From Trichoplax adhaerens (Eukaryota > Placozoa > Uniplacotomia > Trichoplacea > Trichoplacidae), in the NCBI RefSeq assembly GCF_000150275.1, contig NW_002060980.1, forward strand, positions 48,707 through 112,706: a stretch of DNA of 64,000 nucleotides, in the 5' to 3' direction. The position numbers and the translations under genes were made by a program. Each line of letters opens with the position of its first letter. The stretch's first letter is position 1. Positions 1 through 12,800 of the stretch are shown one piece after another. The notes under the pieces were generated by a model. It worked only from the letters and a program-made list of their open reading frames with translations. It was not told where the DNA came from and did not search any database.

Positions 1-3000
1 GATTCTTTGACGATGGAGCTGAAGAAGCAAATATTAAGTACTTAATAATATACGATGTTGTATTCTATCTCTTACTTTGTAGTGGTGAGCAACTAAAACT
101 ATGCCATTTTGAGATTCTTTTAGAATTACATTTTTTAATAAATATACTATATAATGATTTGTATAATAGAACATATAAATAATTTATTGCATATTTATAA
201 TTCACTACAATAATTCTAATTTTATTTAGCTATTGAAGATGTGATATCAATACCTCTTACCTCTATTGATGACCTTGCAAATGTACCATTAGTACATTTA
301 ATTCGAGAGAAGCTATCCCTAGAGTCTGGAGTAAAACTTATCTCCCGAATTTGCCATGATATTGTGGTATAGGCAAATTAATAGTGTATGTTTTATTATA
401 GAAGACTATTCTGTTGTCTAATTGTATAATTTTATCTGCAGATCTGCATTCCATATGATAATATTTATAGTGTCGATTATTTGATTAAACAATTATACAT
501 ACGAATGCGAAGCGTCCCAACAGGAATGACTGCTATATTCGCATTTCGTCACTTTAAAAAAATTTGTACTAGCAAATCTGGAGAGAAATATATACCTGTC
601 AAGGACGAGTTTAACAGCAACATCTATAGTTTTGAAGGTAGGATATGAATTTTTAAGCATTACGCGAGTGCATCTAGAGTTTATAAATGAATATTGTCTA
701 ACATCGTATTTCACTATAATTTGATGTAGCTGAGACCGCTAGAATTGATATTACTGACGATAACAACTGGGATGGTAATCCTTTAGCGATCAAATCATTT
801 TTTTAGATACAAGTCTGTCTAAAACTATTATAATTATGCATAGATTGTGTATACACTTATCCATAGCTATAAGTAGACGTAGACATTTTAAGACTAAGGT
901 AGACTTAAAAACGTTCGATCTCAATCTCTGAACCTTTTTTGCAATCGAGTACAACAACCGATACATGAATTTGAAACTAACTATCTTCGTATTTTATTAG
1001 TGATTAATAACAACGGCAGTGAATCTTACCCTATATTTGCCCATAATATAATTATACCGAGAACTTTCCATACATCACTATTACCAGAGTTAGCAAAACG
1101 TTACAGGTTCAAGCGATATAATTCATTTTAAATTGTTGTAGCGAAGTGTAAATGATCACATTACACTTTCGTACCGTGCTAATTAGTATGCTTTTATAAT
1201 GAAAAATTATTATAAAAGAGGAGGTAGATTTCCAATTGTTTGTTGGAAGGAAAAAGATACTAATTGTTTCCTGCTAAGATCGGCTTATATGATAGAATCA
1301 AGGTATCTCAATAACTTTTGTAATACTTTAAGCTGTTAACTACTGCTTCATCATAGAACTTCAATAAATTCTTATTCTATGCAGATCGAATTCCATCGAC
1401 AAGTCTGCACACCTTGAAGATTACTACTATCATATATGTAATTGCTTGGGCAAATCCACTGACATAAAGCTATACATTTTCTCTCCAAGGTGACTTGATT
1501 AGCGGTTACTTTACTCTTCTATGTTTCCAATACGTTTTCCAAATATTACTGTTAGATATTTTGTAATGATGTAACGTGACTATTTTGCATTTAACTTTAT
1601 CTGAGAATAATCTCTATCCGACAGGTCAAGTAATCAATCCGTAACAAATTTTCTGTTAGCACGATCGCGTAAAGACTCAGATGGTAAACAATCTGATCAT
1701 TTTATTAAGCTTTTTGCTGATATGATTGTAACGTTGTATACTGTCCGTAACTCTTAGTAAATAAGCAGCCAAGTTTTGTGCATGTTAAAAGCAAAGCCTT
1801 CCAATTTAGTCCTGCAATCATTAAAAGAAGCTTACGACTGTTTCTTAACTTACTATCACACGAAAAGTAAGCATGGATTGAACACGATTATTAGAGAGTG
1901 ATGATATAATCAGTCAAGCATATCATTCAGATAGTTGTTTTGTTTTCCTTGCAGAGATGATAAATATTTAGTACAGTTAGATGAATGTCGGTGGCTACAA
2001 ATGATAAGTAAGATCATTCAGAAAGCTGTGGAAATGGCTTTAATAATTGCCAAGTGCTCAGCTTCAGTAATCGCCAGCTTTGAAGATGGGCAAGATTTTA
2101 CCGCTCAGGTAATATTTCAAGTAACTATCGTTTAGTTAACATTGATATCAGATTTGATTAACGGGAGATAATATAGTATCTTAGCACTATCATACTAACA
2201 AATCGAAGTCAATTTTTTTTAATTTAGGTTACTAGTTTAACTCAATTACTGCTCGACCCATACTATAGAACAATGGATGGCTTTCAAGTATGGCTTCACT
2301 GTAACATTTTTTAGTTTTTCGCTTGCTTGCACTTTGTTGGATTGGCTATCACTAACCAAAAAACTTATGACAATACAGGTCTTAATTCAAAAAGAATGGT
2401 CAGAAATTGGCCACCCATTTTGTAAGCGCAATCTGCCTTTCCTTCGTAGAGATAAGGAAGCTGAAGGACCCGTATTTATTCAATGGCTGGACTGTGTTTA
2501 CCAGGTAATGTTGAGCCTTACTATATTACGTGCAGCGTCATTCATGCGTTGATTTATTTTATCTCGAGCAATAAAGATCTTAATAAAATTAAAATGTATA
2601 CTAATTAAGAAACTAACTTATGAATGATATACCTACAGATAGTAACTCAATTTCCTTATTTGTTTGAATTTACTCCGAATTTCCTCCATGTAAGATTTAG
2701 AAAATTGTGTAATTAGAAGAACTAAAGTTAGATACTAATCAAAATGATACAGGGCATTGATCAGCAGAGTCATATTAACATACATTATCATTATATCCTA
2801 TAGGATATAGCATATCACGTTTATTCATGTCGCTTTGGAACATTCTTGAGTAATGACGTCTTTGACGATGAGAAGGTACCTCTTATAATAAAAACGTAAA
2901 GCTTAACAATCATTAGCAATGTGACTAAACTTCTACTTCCTTATGACACTGTACAAGATCATTATCATCAAATCAACTAACTAACGTAAAGACGTTTTAT

Positions 3001-5047
3001 ATTAAGTATAATATTTATATGCGTACGGTATCATTTTGGGATTGGATGAGAGACATTGGATGCTATAAACCATATAGAAATCGCTTCTACATAAAAGAAT
3101 CCTATCACCGGTAAATATATCTACCCTAATATTCCCTGGATAATAGCAGCATTCATTATTCTATTGGATTCGCGAAGACTTTTATAGGATTTGTTGATAG
3201 AATAAATCTTTATCATTGTTATTTCGTAGGTTAATTTTACCACTGTACAGTGTTCCATTTCTAAAAATTTGGAAAGAATGTTATTGTAATATGAATGAAG
3301 TAAGAATAAGAGTATCTTTAAAAATTTCTCAGAAATATATGCACGTATTTTACTTTGGCGATATCCAAGGATCATAATGTCAATGCTTTTGATTTATTTA
3401 CGAATACGTCAAGATCGGTTCTGTGAATTCTAACCTTGGTAAACTCTATCAGCAATACCAGGTTCAAATATGCTATAGTTGAAGATTTATCCATTTCTTC
3501 ATTATCTTGTTTCGCTAGTGATACTGTAAATGTGGAATAAATAATATTTTTCCTTAATAAGTGAAATCTGATACTAATTTATTACAACGTTAAATTTTAT
3601 TTTTCGTAGACTTTAATTACTGAATATAAAGAACTGTGTAATACATTGGACATCAAATTTGATAAGAAATTGTATATTGATGCGCATCTTAATAATAATG
3701 AGCGATGTTTGGCTGAATTATTTCAAATAAAACCTATTCGAAGTATGATACAGGCTATAACCTCAGCTATTTACCTTTTAGTGGCACTAATTTGACGTAT
3801 TATCATTATACAGAGGTTATGCTTAAGAAAAATGAAAGAAATATAAATCTTGAATACGAAGAGGAGGATAACCCACAGTCTTGGAAAACTGCTCCTAATA
3901 TTGATTTGCACTATTCAAATGGTAGGAAGAGTAATCGTAAGCTAATTCAGAGGTATCTATCCAATTTGTAGAATTACTAAATAATTTTTTTTACTACTTT
4001 GGTGTAATACATAGAAAGCTTAACTGATTCAAATGGTACCCCGGATAATTCTCTACGCCGTCAAACAATCAATTTTGTTTATATTTTACAACGAAAAGGT
4101 TCAAAGTGTTATTTAAATAGAATGAACCAAAACGACAATGGTTAAATTCGGACTTCTGCTGAATAATATAAACAATAACTTTTCCGTATCGGTAGACCAG
4201 GGTAAAAACTTATTTTGTATTCTTTTTAGGTCTGTCATTCCAATGGGAACACAAAGTGGTCGTTGAGAAACTACGTTGTAGCGGTTATTTGACTAAACTT
4301 GGAAGTACGAGATATTGTATTTAAATATCTAAATTATAATCTATAATATCAATATATATACGTTATGACACAATATAATATATGTTTTTATATGCATATG
4401 CATGTATGGCATGGCAATAATTTATGCGATACCACTAGCAGCAAGTAATTATTTAAAAGATTGCAAAATTGTAGATGAAGTGAAATGATTCGATTACTTA
4501 GTTAATCTTCGGTGTTACCGTCATCTGAATTTAACGAAACTTTTTTTGTTTTTGATTCACTTACTAGAAATTAGAAAGAATTGGAAGAAACGATGGTTTA
4601 TATTAGATTATACCCAGCAATCATTATCCTATTATTCAGACATTAGCGTCAGTAAAGCTAAAATGAATATTTTATTCGTATTTAACATCTTAAATTTACA
4701 ATAACATTCATATCATTTCCTAATCATTTGTCACGAAGTATTTATTGCTGTTTAATTCCCTCCTCTTTTTACCATCTATCAAGATAACGATTTTTATTCA
4801 TCAAATATGTTAGGCACAGTCAAGTCTGAAAGGTTGTATTGATATACATTCGATGAAAAGTGTCTGTAAAGAAGAGGAAGATCACTACAAGGGTATCTAT
4901 ATCATCTCTTTGACTACATATGATCGCACTTACAGATTGAAGGCTTCTAATGAAATAGAGATGGTCATTTGGATAACGATACTTGAATGTGTGATTTACA
5001 ATAATAATAGCGCATCTATTTCAACAGAAAGTTTTCAAAACGAGTAA
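1..5047 (+). CDS. SBF1/2: SBF1/SBF2 (MTMR5/MTMR13) pseudophosphatase, 3' part
   Basis: Myotubularin-family inactive phosphatase that in animals partners active MTMRs and acts in endosomal phosphoinositide and Rab signalling. The gene enters from the left edge, so the DENN part lies outside. Exons: 1-37, 230-366, 442-637, 730-774, 1001-1106, 1219-1302, 1385-1437, 1503-1533, 1625-1683, 1758-1866, 1955-2108, 2228-2287, 2379-2504, 2639-2689, 2804-2875, 3007-3110, 3462-3525, 3610-3742, 3814-3921, 4015-4098, 4230-4304, 4568-4647, 4814-5047. All phases agree. The first exons resemble a GRAM-like domain. GGRFPIVCWK, LLLDPYYRTMDGFQ and QWLDCVYQ are myotubularin landmarks. The active-site loop reads SFEDGQDFTAQ, lacking the Cys and Arg of the HCSDGWDRT type. 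The last three exons encode a PH domain (SGYLTKLGK, then KKRWFILDY), as in SBF proteins. The small exons at 1503-1533, 1625-1683 and 3462-3525 rest mainly on phase and splice sites and are less sure. SBF1 versus SBF2 cannot be decided. Confidence 0.92.
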
Positions 5048-5525
5048 GCAAAGATATGGACTTCAATGCAATTACTGTGTGATGTTTATAAAATACTATT
5101 ATTTTTATACTACCCCACTATACTGTACATGCTAACCTGAATTAGAATTATTTGATGATTTTTTCCTACGCTCTTTGGCAACGATTTTAAACTACTAAGT
5201 ATAAGATTCTTATAAAGTAATACTTTATTGATGCAGTACTTTTATACTAATATGCTTGCATTTTAAACATAATAATTTAATATGATACTGATTGCTATAT
5301 TTATTTTTATACTTAAGAATCCTATATTTCACCTGCACCATCTATCGTGATATCATATAATTATACCGATATCGCATTAGTAAAGGTAGTTGTAGTATTT
5401 ATGTAACTCTTTATATTAAACAATAATTATATCGTCAAAAATGGATATTTTCTACGACATTTTATGTTGCAATACGCATAAAATTCACATCTACTATGAA
5501 ATGTAGATTAGCTAATAAGACATAC

Positions 5526-5531
5526 AATAAA
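5526..5531 (+). terminator. possible poly(A) signal of the SBF gene
   Basis: An AATAAA hexamer lies about 480 bases after the SBF stop codon. I saw no closer canonical hexamer on this strand, so it is the best candidate, but no cleavage-site evidence is visible. Confidence 0.3.
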
Positions 5532-8500
5532 GCATTATCTTATCGTAGGTTAATTCAATCTGCTATCGGTATGCAGAGAATGTACATTATCATAATTAAT
5601 TTAACATTTTATAAGTCATGATAATTTTTATAATATATTGGCAATGAGTGATATAAATTTTATGAATATAAACAGCTCAAAGCTACAATCAATCGATTCT
5701 GAAAGTTTTATAACCAGTTCGATGATATAATCAGATGAAGCTTGTAAAGCCTTGCTAATGCTAGCTTAAAATAAGCTAAATTGTGTTCTCATAATTTTTA
5801 TGTTATTACCATGAAAATAAAAGTTTCTAGAGTATACATTATAGAATATTTTTACTCCCTATCCAAATGATCTAATTGAATGATGACTCATTGATGAGCA
5901 GAAATCTCGTAAAAAATTTTATAAGAAAAGGTGAGTGTATAGATTGCGTGATTTTGATATTTGATATTTTATTGCACAATTTTTAAATGTTTTCCACAAC
6001 AACATGCAAATATCATGCAGTCATAGATGATTGATCAAATTTGTTCTTACGTGCGGAGAAAATATTAGCACCAATTTTTCTATATATAGATTGGAGTTTC
6101 TATATAAAGTGTTTCTATAGTAGCTGTCAATTGGCAGTTACGGCGTGTCATGCTATAAAATGAAATCTGAAAATTAAAGATTATAAGATAAACATCGTCG
6201 GGTAGTGCTTGAGTTAATTTACATTGAACAATTAATTAATATTTTCACAGCTTATTTATTATATTACTAACAGCACCTGCACACCTAATAGATATATGTA
6301 AGTGTATGTTGTTAATAATAAATAAATTCCAATAAGAGCTGTACCAATAAAATGTAAGGCATAAAGTTTATGCTGCCACATAAACACATTGTTGAAATAT
6401 TAAGTCAAAATTTCGTCAAGAAAGTATGCCGTGTATACTATTTTTTCAAGGAGGTAAATTAATTCTACTGCATGTGTCTGTTTGTTTTTAATACAAGTGC
6501 ACAGCGTCACGGATAAAAATATGACGCATTTATTCCATAGTAGATTACATGGAAATAATTTTCAGCCATATATTCCAATTAAGGTAGAGATTATTATTTA
6601 TCGATTTTGTTAATCAGACATTTTATTGAATTTAAAATGAGATTAATAATACCATAATTAGCAGTGATTATTTTGTTTTTGTTAAGTACACTCGTAATTA
6701 CCTCGTCTGACTAATTAATCGCAAATCATATTCATTAAATTACTGCATATTTATTTTTTCAGACAGTCTTTGCAAGTGTCTAACGTACATCCATTTATAA
6801 AGCTGTCTATACTACATTAATAAGTTCAAAAATTTTTTGAATATTTTATTGATCATAAGACTATTAAGGTACATTTTCCATAAATTCGCTCTGAAATGAA
6901 TTTTAAAAGAGTGATTGCGTCACCGATGATACTTCAGATTAAAGCTTAAGAATAATTAAGGCAATTTGAGAATAAATCATCTTTAATATTCTGAGATCTT
7001 GACTCTCAACACTGTCGAGTGATTAGTGAATTTACCAAAAGTCAGGAATCTTAACTAGAATAGTAATCGATAAGAACTATACAATATACAGTAATATACG
7101 TGTATTGGGTATAAATCACTTTATGATTAGATTTTGAAGTAAAAATTGAAAGTTTATTGATATAAATCATCGTCATGCGATATCAGCGTAAATGATGAAT
7201 TCGACGATATATAGATATTGTACGATTGAAAACGTATTTTTAGACCCGACTAATTATATAATTATCCCAAAAATCGTCATCACTGGCGAGATAAATTTAT
7301 GGCACTCTAAGACACGTTATACAAGTATAAGTAAAAGAAGTTAGAATAGCTTTCTTGCTTTATTTCATTTATACTTTTTCTTAATTCTCGAAAGATTTCA
7401 TATGACTCATACATGAGAGCTACCCAATTTTATTATTGTTATTCTTAGCCTCCCATGAGGATAGGCTGCTCTTGTAGAGTTTAAAATGATACAAAGCAGA
7501 TGATATAAATATTAAATAGCAATAATATCAAAGTAACCATAAAAGGCGTCATTACTGACGTAAATGAAGTAAAACATATTTGTACTAGGAAATGGTTGAA
7601 CTCAAGTTAACTACAAGATGTACAGTAGCGAAAAGTGAAATAAGTAGAGATTTACGACCTACCAGTTTGAATAGTCGAATAATACAGCTTCAATCAGGTG
7701 CAGAACAACTACTATGAAGTAATACCACTATAGTTAGACCCTACTGAGCCTTATAAAATTGATGTAAAAAAGCAACTGTTCCAGCCTTTCCTCTAGATCG
7801 TTTTTAGTGGTATAACAATTAATGGATTCATTTGTCGGCTTTTCATAATAATATAGACGAAACATCTCAATTAATCTCAGAATATCCCACTACTTATTTC
7901 AGATAGGGCATAGAGGAACTCATTGTGTTGTTCATGTCTGCAGTCGAGTAAACTTGTTGAAGTCAGTTTTAACTTTTTTGATCATCGCCAAGATAAGCAA
8001 GATATTGTGTAATGTACGTGACACAAGAGAAAGAGACCAAAGGTAAGAGAAATTAGAATATTATCTTCTACACATTTATTTGCACCAATTTACTGCTCTT
8101 TCAATAGATGACTAGTTGAACTGTAAAAGTTAAAATTCTCATTATGATAATAATAATAATCATTATCGTCATCATTGATGGAGGAGACAGCCGGCATAAC
8201 ATGATCATTTCACTCATTTAGAATTGAGTAACGTCATGGACAACATGCAGTGCCGTGGTGCCTAGATAAGCGCGATATTAAAATAGTTTTGTAAAGAATT
8301 TTATAATTTATCCCTTGATTTAGCAGTTTAATTAATTGGATCTTATTTCCATTGTATCAGCATAGAAAATATTGTACGCTAAGATTAATAGCGGTTCGAT
8401 CGATTCATGTAAAATGATAGACAATGAATAATAATGTCTGTCATCTATCGAATTGAAGAGTAGCCGCTCTAGTCAATAACCAAATTATGTAACATTACTT

Positions 8501-11500
8501 TTATGTCTTAAGGCTTCTTCTAGCTAAATAACGAGTTCAGCCTGTTTAGTCTTGGCTTGATATCACGTGAATTTTCAGTGGGTAATAAATTGTTGTGTCG
8601 GAGTGTTTTTTTAATGCGTCAAAAAAGGATGAACAGTAGGGCGATTGCATTACCTCATTAACAATAATATCGAATCTATACGAAACCAATGACGAGTTTA
8701 TAAATGAATATATTAACATAACTAATGAAGTTTATCCTAAACTAAATCTGGATAATCACTCAGAATTGATCTTGTTCTATGGCAAAGACTACTGAAATCA
8801 ATCATCTAGACTTCAATAATAGACCAACTACTGAATAATGTTGACGCTACGGCCGACTTATCACTAGACATACATGTTGTTCAATAATAATTCATCAATA
8901 GCATTTGCTAGACTTTTGGCCTTTTCGATGAGGTATTAATCGATTGTACGATGTTAACACATGTCCAGAAATTGAACCTTTTAACTTAACTTAAGGTCCC
9001 TAGTTCTATTATAATGTAATGGTATCGTACTGCCAACTTGTATCGTTATGATACCAATGCACTATTTCAATGTGAATTAGGCATAGGAATTGTTTTCCTT
9101 TTCAATGGCAATTATTATTTAGTTATCATGTACTTCCATCTGGGTAGTGATATAGGAATTATACAGTATCATGGTCAATGGTAAAATAAAGATCACAAAA
9201 GCAGGGGTTAATCAATGCCACTTTCATCCTAGTCTATCTCGATCAATCTTCAAAGACTATTTTTCGTATTAAAAAACACGTTCAAGCAAGGCAAACTGTT
9301 TGATTAAAGAATGGAATGATAATAACTTGCATATTCTAAACAATCTAAGAAAAATATCTATGTATTTTTCCTAGTGGCATTTCAAAACAACAACGCCATT
9401 CTATACAGTATGCTTGATTAAATAGATACTTTTGACATATGAAGTCATTTATTTTTTACAATGAATTCATATCCACTTATCTTTACCGAAGTAAGCCATT
9501 TGATAATATGATCATCCTACTGCACAGCAAACTCTATCAAATGGTTATGGATATGATATTATTCATCTAGTTTGTGACTATAACTAGAAAATAAAAAAAA
9601 TAAAAAAGCAATCCTTCCTCTCTATTCATAAGAATAAAATCATTGTTCATTTTATTTCTTAAAAAAAATCTATCCCTGATTCTATTCCTCGATATTTTAA
9701 GTATCGATTTAATAATAATAGATTGATGATCACTTTTTAGCAGTAAAATTGAGATTATTTTATAATTAACGTCCGCTCCCTAATCATTTAGTTGATTTAG
9801 CCTTATTAGCTTATGTCATGAATCGATTCTGCCATTGTACAATGGAAAGCCTTTGATTGCCTTGTTTATTTGATAATCAGCGTTTTTACGGATTGATGAA
9901 GCTGATTAAGGAAATGATAATCAATAGTCGAATGGTGATTTCGTAATAAGGCATTATTCTCTCATTGATCATTGATGACAAATGTCATGATTAAGTCACG
10001 AGTAAAGTCAATATCCGCCCTGTTGAAAATGAGTGAACTTGGAATTGTTGACATGATTGATGGTCCAAAAAGCATTATCCTATCGTAGATAGAGAAAATA
10101 GCTTCAGTTATTGACTATGTCAACTGTCAACTTTTGGCTAATTGTACACTTATCATATGATATGATGTCTATCATTAACATAAGGGTGCATTAGTAAATT
10201 ATTTAGTTATGATAATCAAGTACCACTGCTTTAGAAATTAGAAAAGTAAATTTTCTTGCTTTGGACGTGACCTACAGTACGGTATATTACAAATTCGCTT
10301 CTACAAACAGATTGGATGATTATCCAATATGTTTTTCTTTTTTCTTACTATACTATGGGTTCTGATATACCATCATTGTTAGGATTCAGGACTATGAAAA
10401 TACAGCTATTAATTTGGCTGATGCATCTTTGATATGCTAAAATAGCTAAAGAAAAAATAAGGTATAACAGTGCTACTGCCTTTGACAATAATTAATATAA
10501 AGTACTTCACTAGCTATTATTCTTACTGATATTACATTCGTACGACGATGTGCAAACACTATTCCATGTTTGTTTAATTTTTTCCGCATTCGTTAAAGTG
10601 AGGAAATGGATTCAAATTTCTTTACAATAATAAGATTTCAGATAGGAAGATGATGATCAGCGATAGAATTTTGAACTAACTGTAAATAAAAATAAGGGTG
10701 TGACATTACTCTTCCTACTTTCATTCAACTGTTAGCATTTGCATCAGAAATGTCACAACAAGGAATATGCAAGTTAGACTCGTTTACATCATGGATAGAA
10801 TTGATTTTAATCGTTGATGGATCATTGCGGTTACAGACTTGAAAAGAGTACCATCACGTCGTTCACCTTGCTACATTGCTTGATCAACTATTTTACTCGA
10901 TAGCAATCCATGCCAGGATAACCTATTCTGGAGTTCAACATTCTACTGTGGCCAGTGTGTGTTGTACTTGTCAAGAACTAAACAAAGTTAAGAGATTAGT
11001 CATTGCATTCGGAGATAGCCTAAGCTTTGTCCTATTAGGGCTGCTTTGTTATTCATGTACAGTATATTGATCGATAAAATGCAAATAACTCGCAAATTAA
11101 ATAAACTTGACAGTTTGGCCAAGGTCACGTTGTTGTTGATACTATCTGCAATGGCTGATACTTTAAAAGACAATAACATTATTGTGCATTAACAATGCGC
11201 TTGACGATGAAAAGCCAAAACGAGTATTATTTTTTAATTTGGTGATGAAGATCTACATTGAAAGTAGTGGAAAGAGAAGAAAATGAAGCTCAAATATATT
11301 TATCTTACATGCCCATCCATGTACAGATAAGCATCCATTAGTAGAGAGGATGGAAATTATTTTGTAATTAGAGTCTACGAATTGAAATAGAATCAATCAT
11401 TCCTAGGAGAAGAGTATAGCGTATTACTTTTTACCGTGGTCAATTAGTCATCACTATGAAAAACAACAAGTTATTTGAATTGTAGCTGAGATCATTTCGA

Positions 11501-12700
11501 TCTTTAGACAGACGCATCATCAAAGAGGTTGAATAATACAACGTAATTAAACTCTTTTATGTTAGTTGGCAAGCCATCATTATCATGATTAATATGGCTA
11601 ATGAAAATAATTGCAGTTGATTATTATTGTTCATGGCGAAAAAGATTGAAATAACATGTTTCAATATTGAATAGTCTAGCTGGTCTACTGAGTATACCTC
11701 AGAGTGTGCAATGTCGTACACCGATCAAACGTTGATCTGTATGCTATGCTACGTGCTAATGTGGAGAATGTTTTTATAAGCATTCAAAAGTAGTGCATGA
11801 CATGGCTTCCATTTGCAGGCCATAGTCGAAGATTGTACGAGATGATGTGAGCGACACTTGTACTTGTCATATCATTTTTATGGTGAAGATGATCACTTTT
11901 CCAAGAAAAAGCCTTATTTACTCTGTAGATTGTATTGATTGATAGAAGGAAAATAACCTGCTACATTGACATAAACATTTGAGGTTAGTTGGATATCCGA
12001 TAGCACAGTATGTGTAGAACGGATGAACATGGTAAAACTAGAGTTTCGATATGGATATTCTGTATCGAATAGTCGCTTAGCGCTTCCAATACTTGTCCCT
12101 TATTGCCAGTGTTGAAGAACTTGAATACCAGTACTATATGCGCTAAGACCGAATACAATGCTGTAGAGGTTATAATTGCATGACCAAATTGGTATACCTA
12201 TACTGTATGACTGTGCAACTTCTAGTGATATTCCCAAGCAAGTGGAGTTGTTGATCAACTTATTATCACATCCTTTATTCGCTGTTATACCTAATCAATT
12301 GACTGTGGTCAATACTCTACACTGTGCTATTTATATATTTTGTTAAACAGGCATTTTCAATGGTAGCTTAAACAGGTACCTGCCTTATGCTATCCTTTAG
12401 CCATGGCTTACTCTTGCGATATTGGTTGATTTTACCACTTGAGAAGCTCAGTAGAAGAACGAATGAAAATGTTGCAAAGGTGCCTTTTATTACCTATGAT
12501 GGTCTCACTTCCATCGAGAATCATTCTAAGTAATATCATCATCATAGGCCTATAGATTGTGCTCAATTGATCACTATAAAGGCGTATATGCTTAAATATC
12601 TATCTTCGTTGTCTACTGTATATTGAAAATAGACTAAATTATTATTTCAACACGTACAGTATAACTATTACAGTACTTAGACTTATCGGTCAAAGTGGAT

Positions 12701-12800
12701 ATGGATTTGACTCTTTACATAATTATCGATTTCTATCGTTCCTCGATAGAAATTTTCGATACTTGAAAAGAACTCTACCGGATAGAAAAGTCAAATCTAT
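12701..12800. repeat. nested inverted repeat (hairpin-forming, MITE-like)
   Basis: The core is ATTTCTATCG (12729-12738), a 5-base loop, then CGATAGAAAT (12744-12753), a perfect 10-bp stem. It is flanked by TATCG (12724-12728) and CGATA (12757-12761). An outer arm GATTTGACT (12704-12712) pairs with AGTCAAATC (12789-12797), and with three more bases the outer arms match 11 of 12. Two nested palindromes sharing one centre region are unlikely by chance. It could be a short palindromic repeat of MITE type or a structured non-coding element; no target-site duplication was established. Confidence 0.6.

Noticed and set aside
4311-4325. Reading through into an AT-starting donor in the SBF PH domain (possible AT-AC intron)
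   Set aside because: A normal GT donor at 4305 joined to the acceptor before 4568 gives LGKIRKNWKKRWF in frame, so no minor intron is needed.
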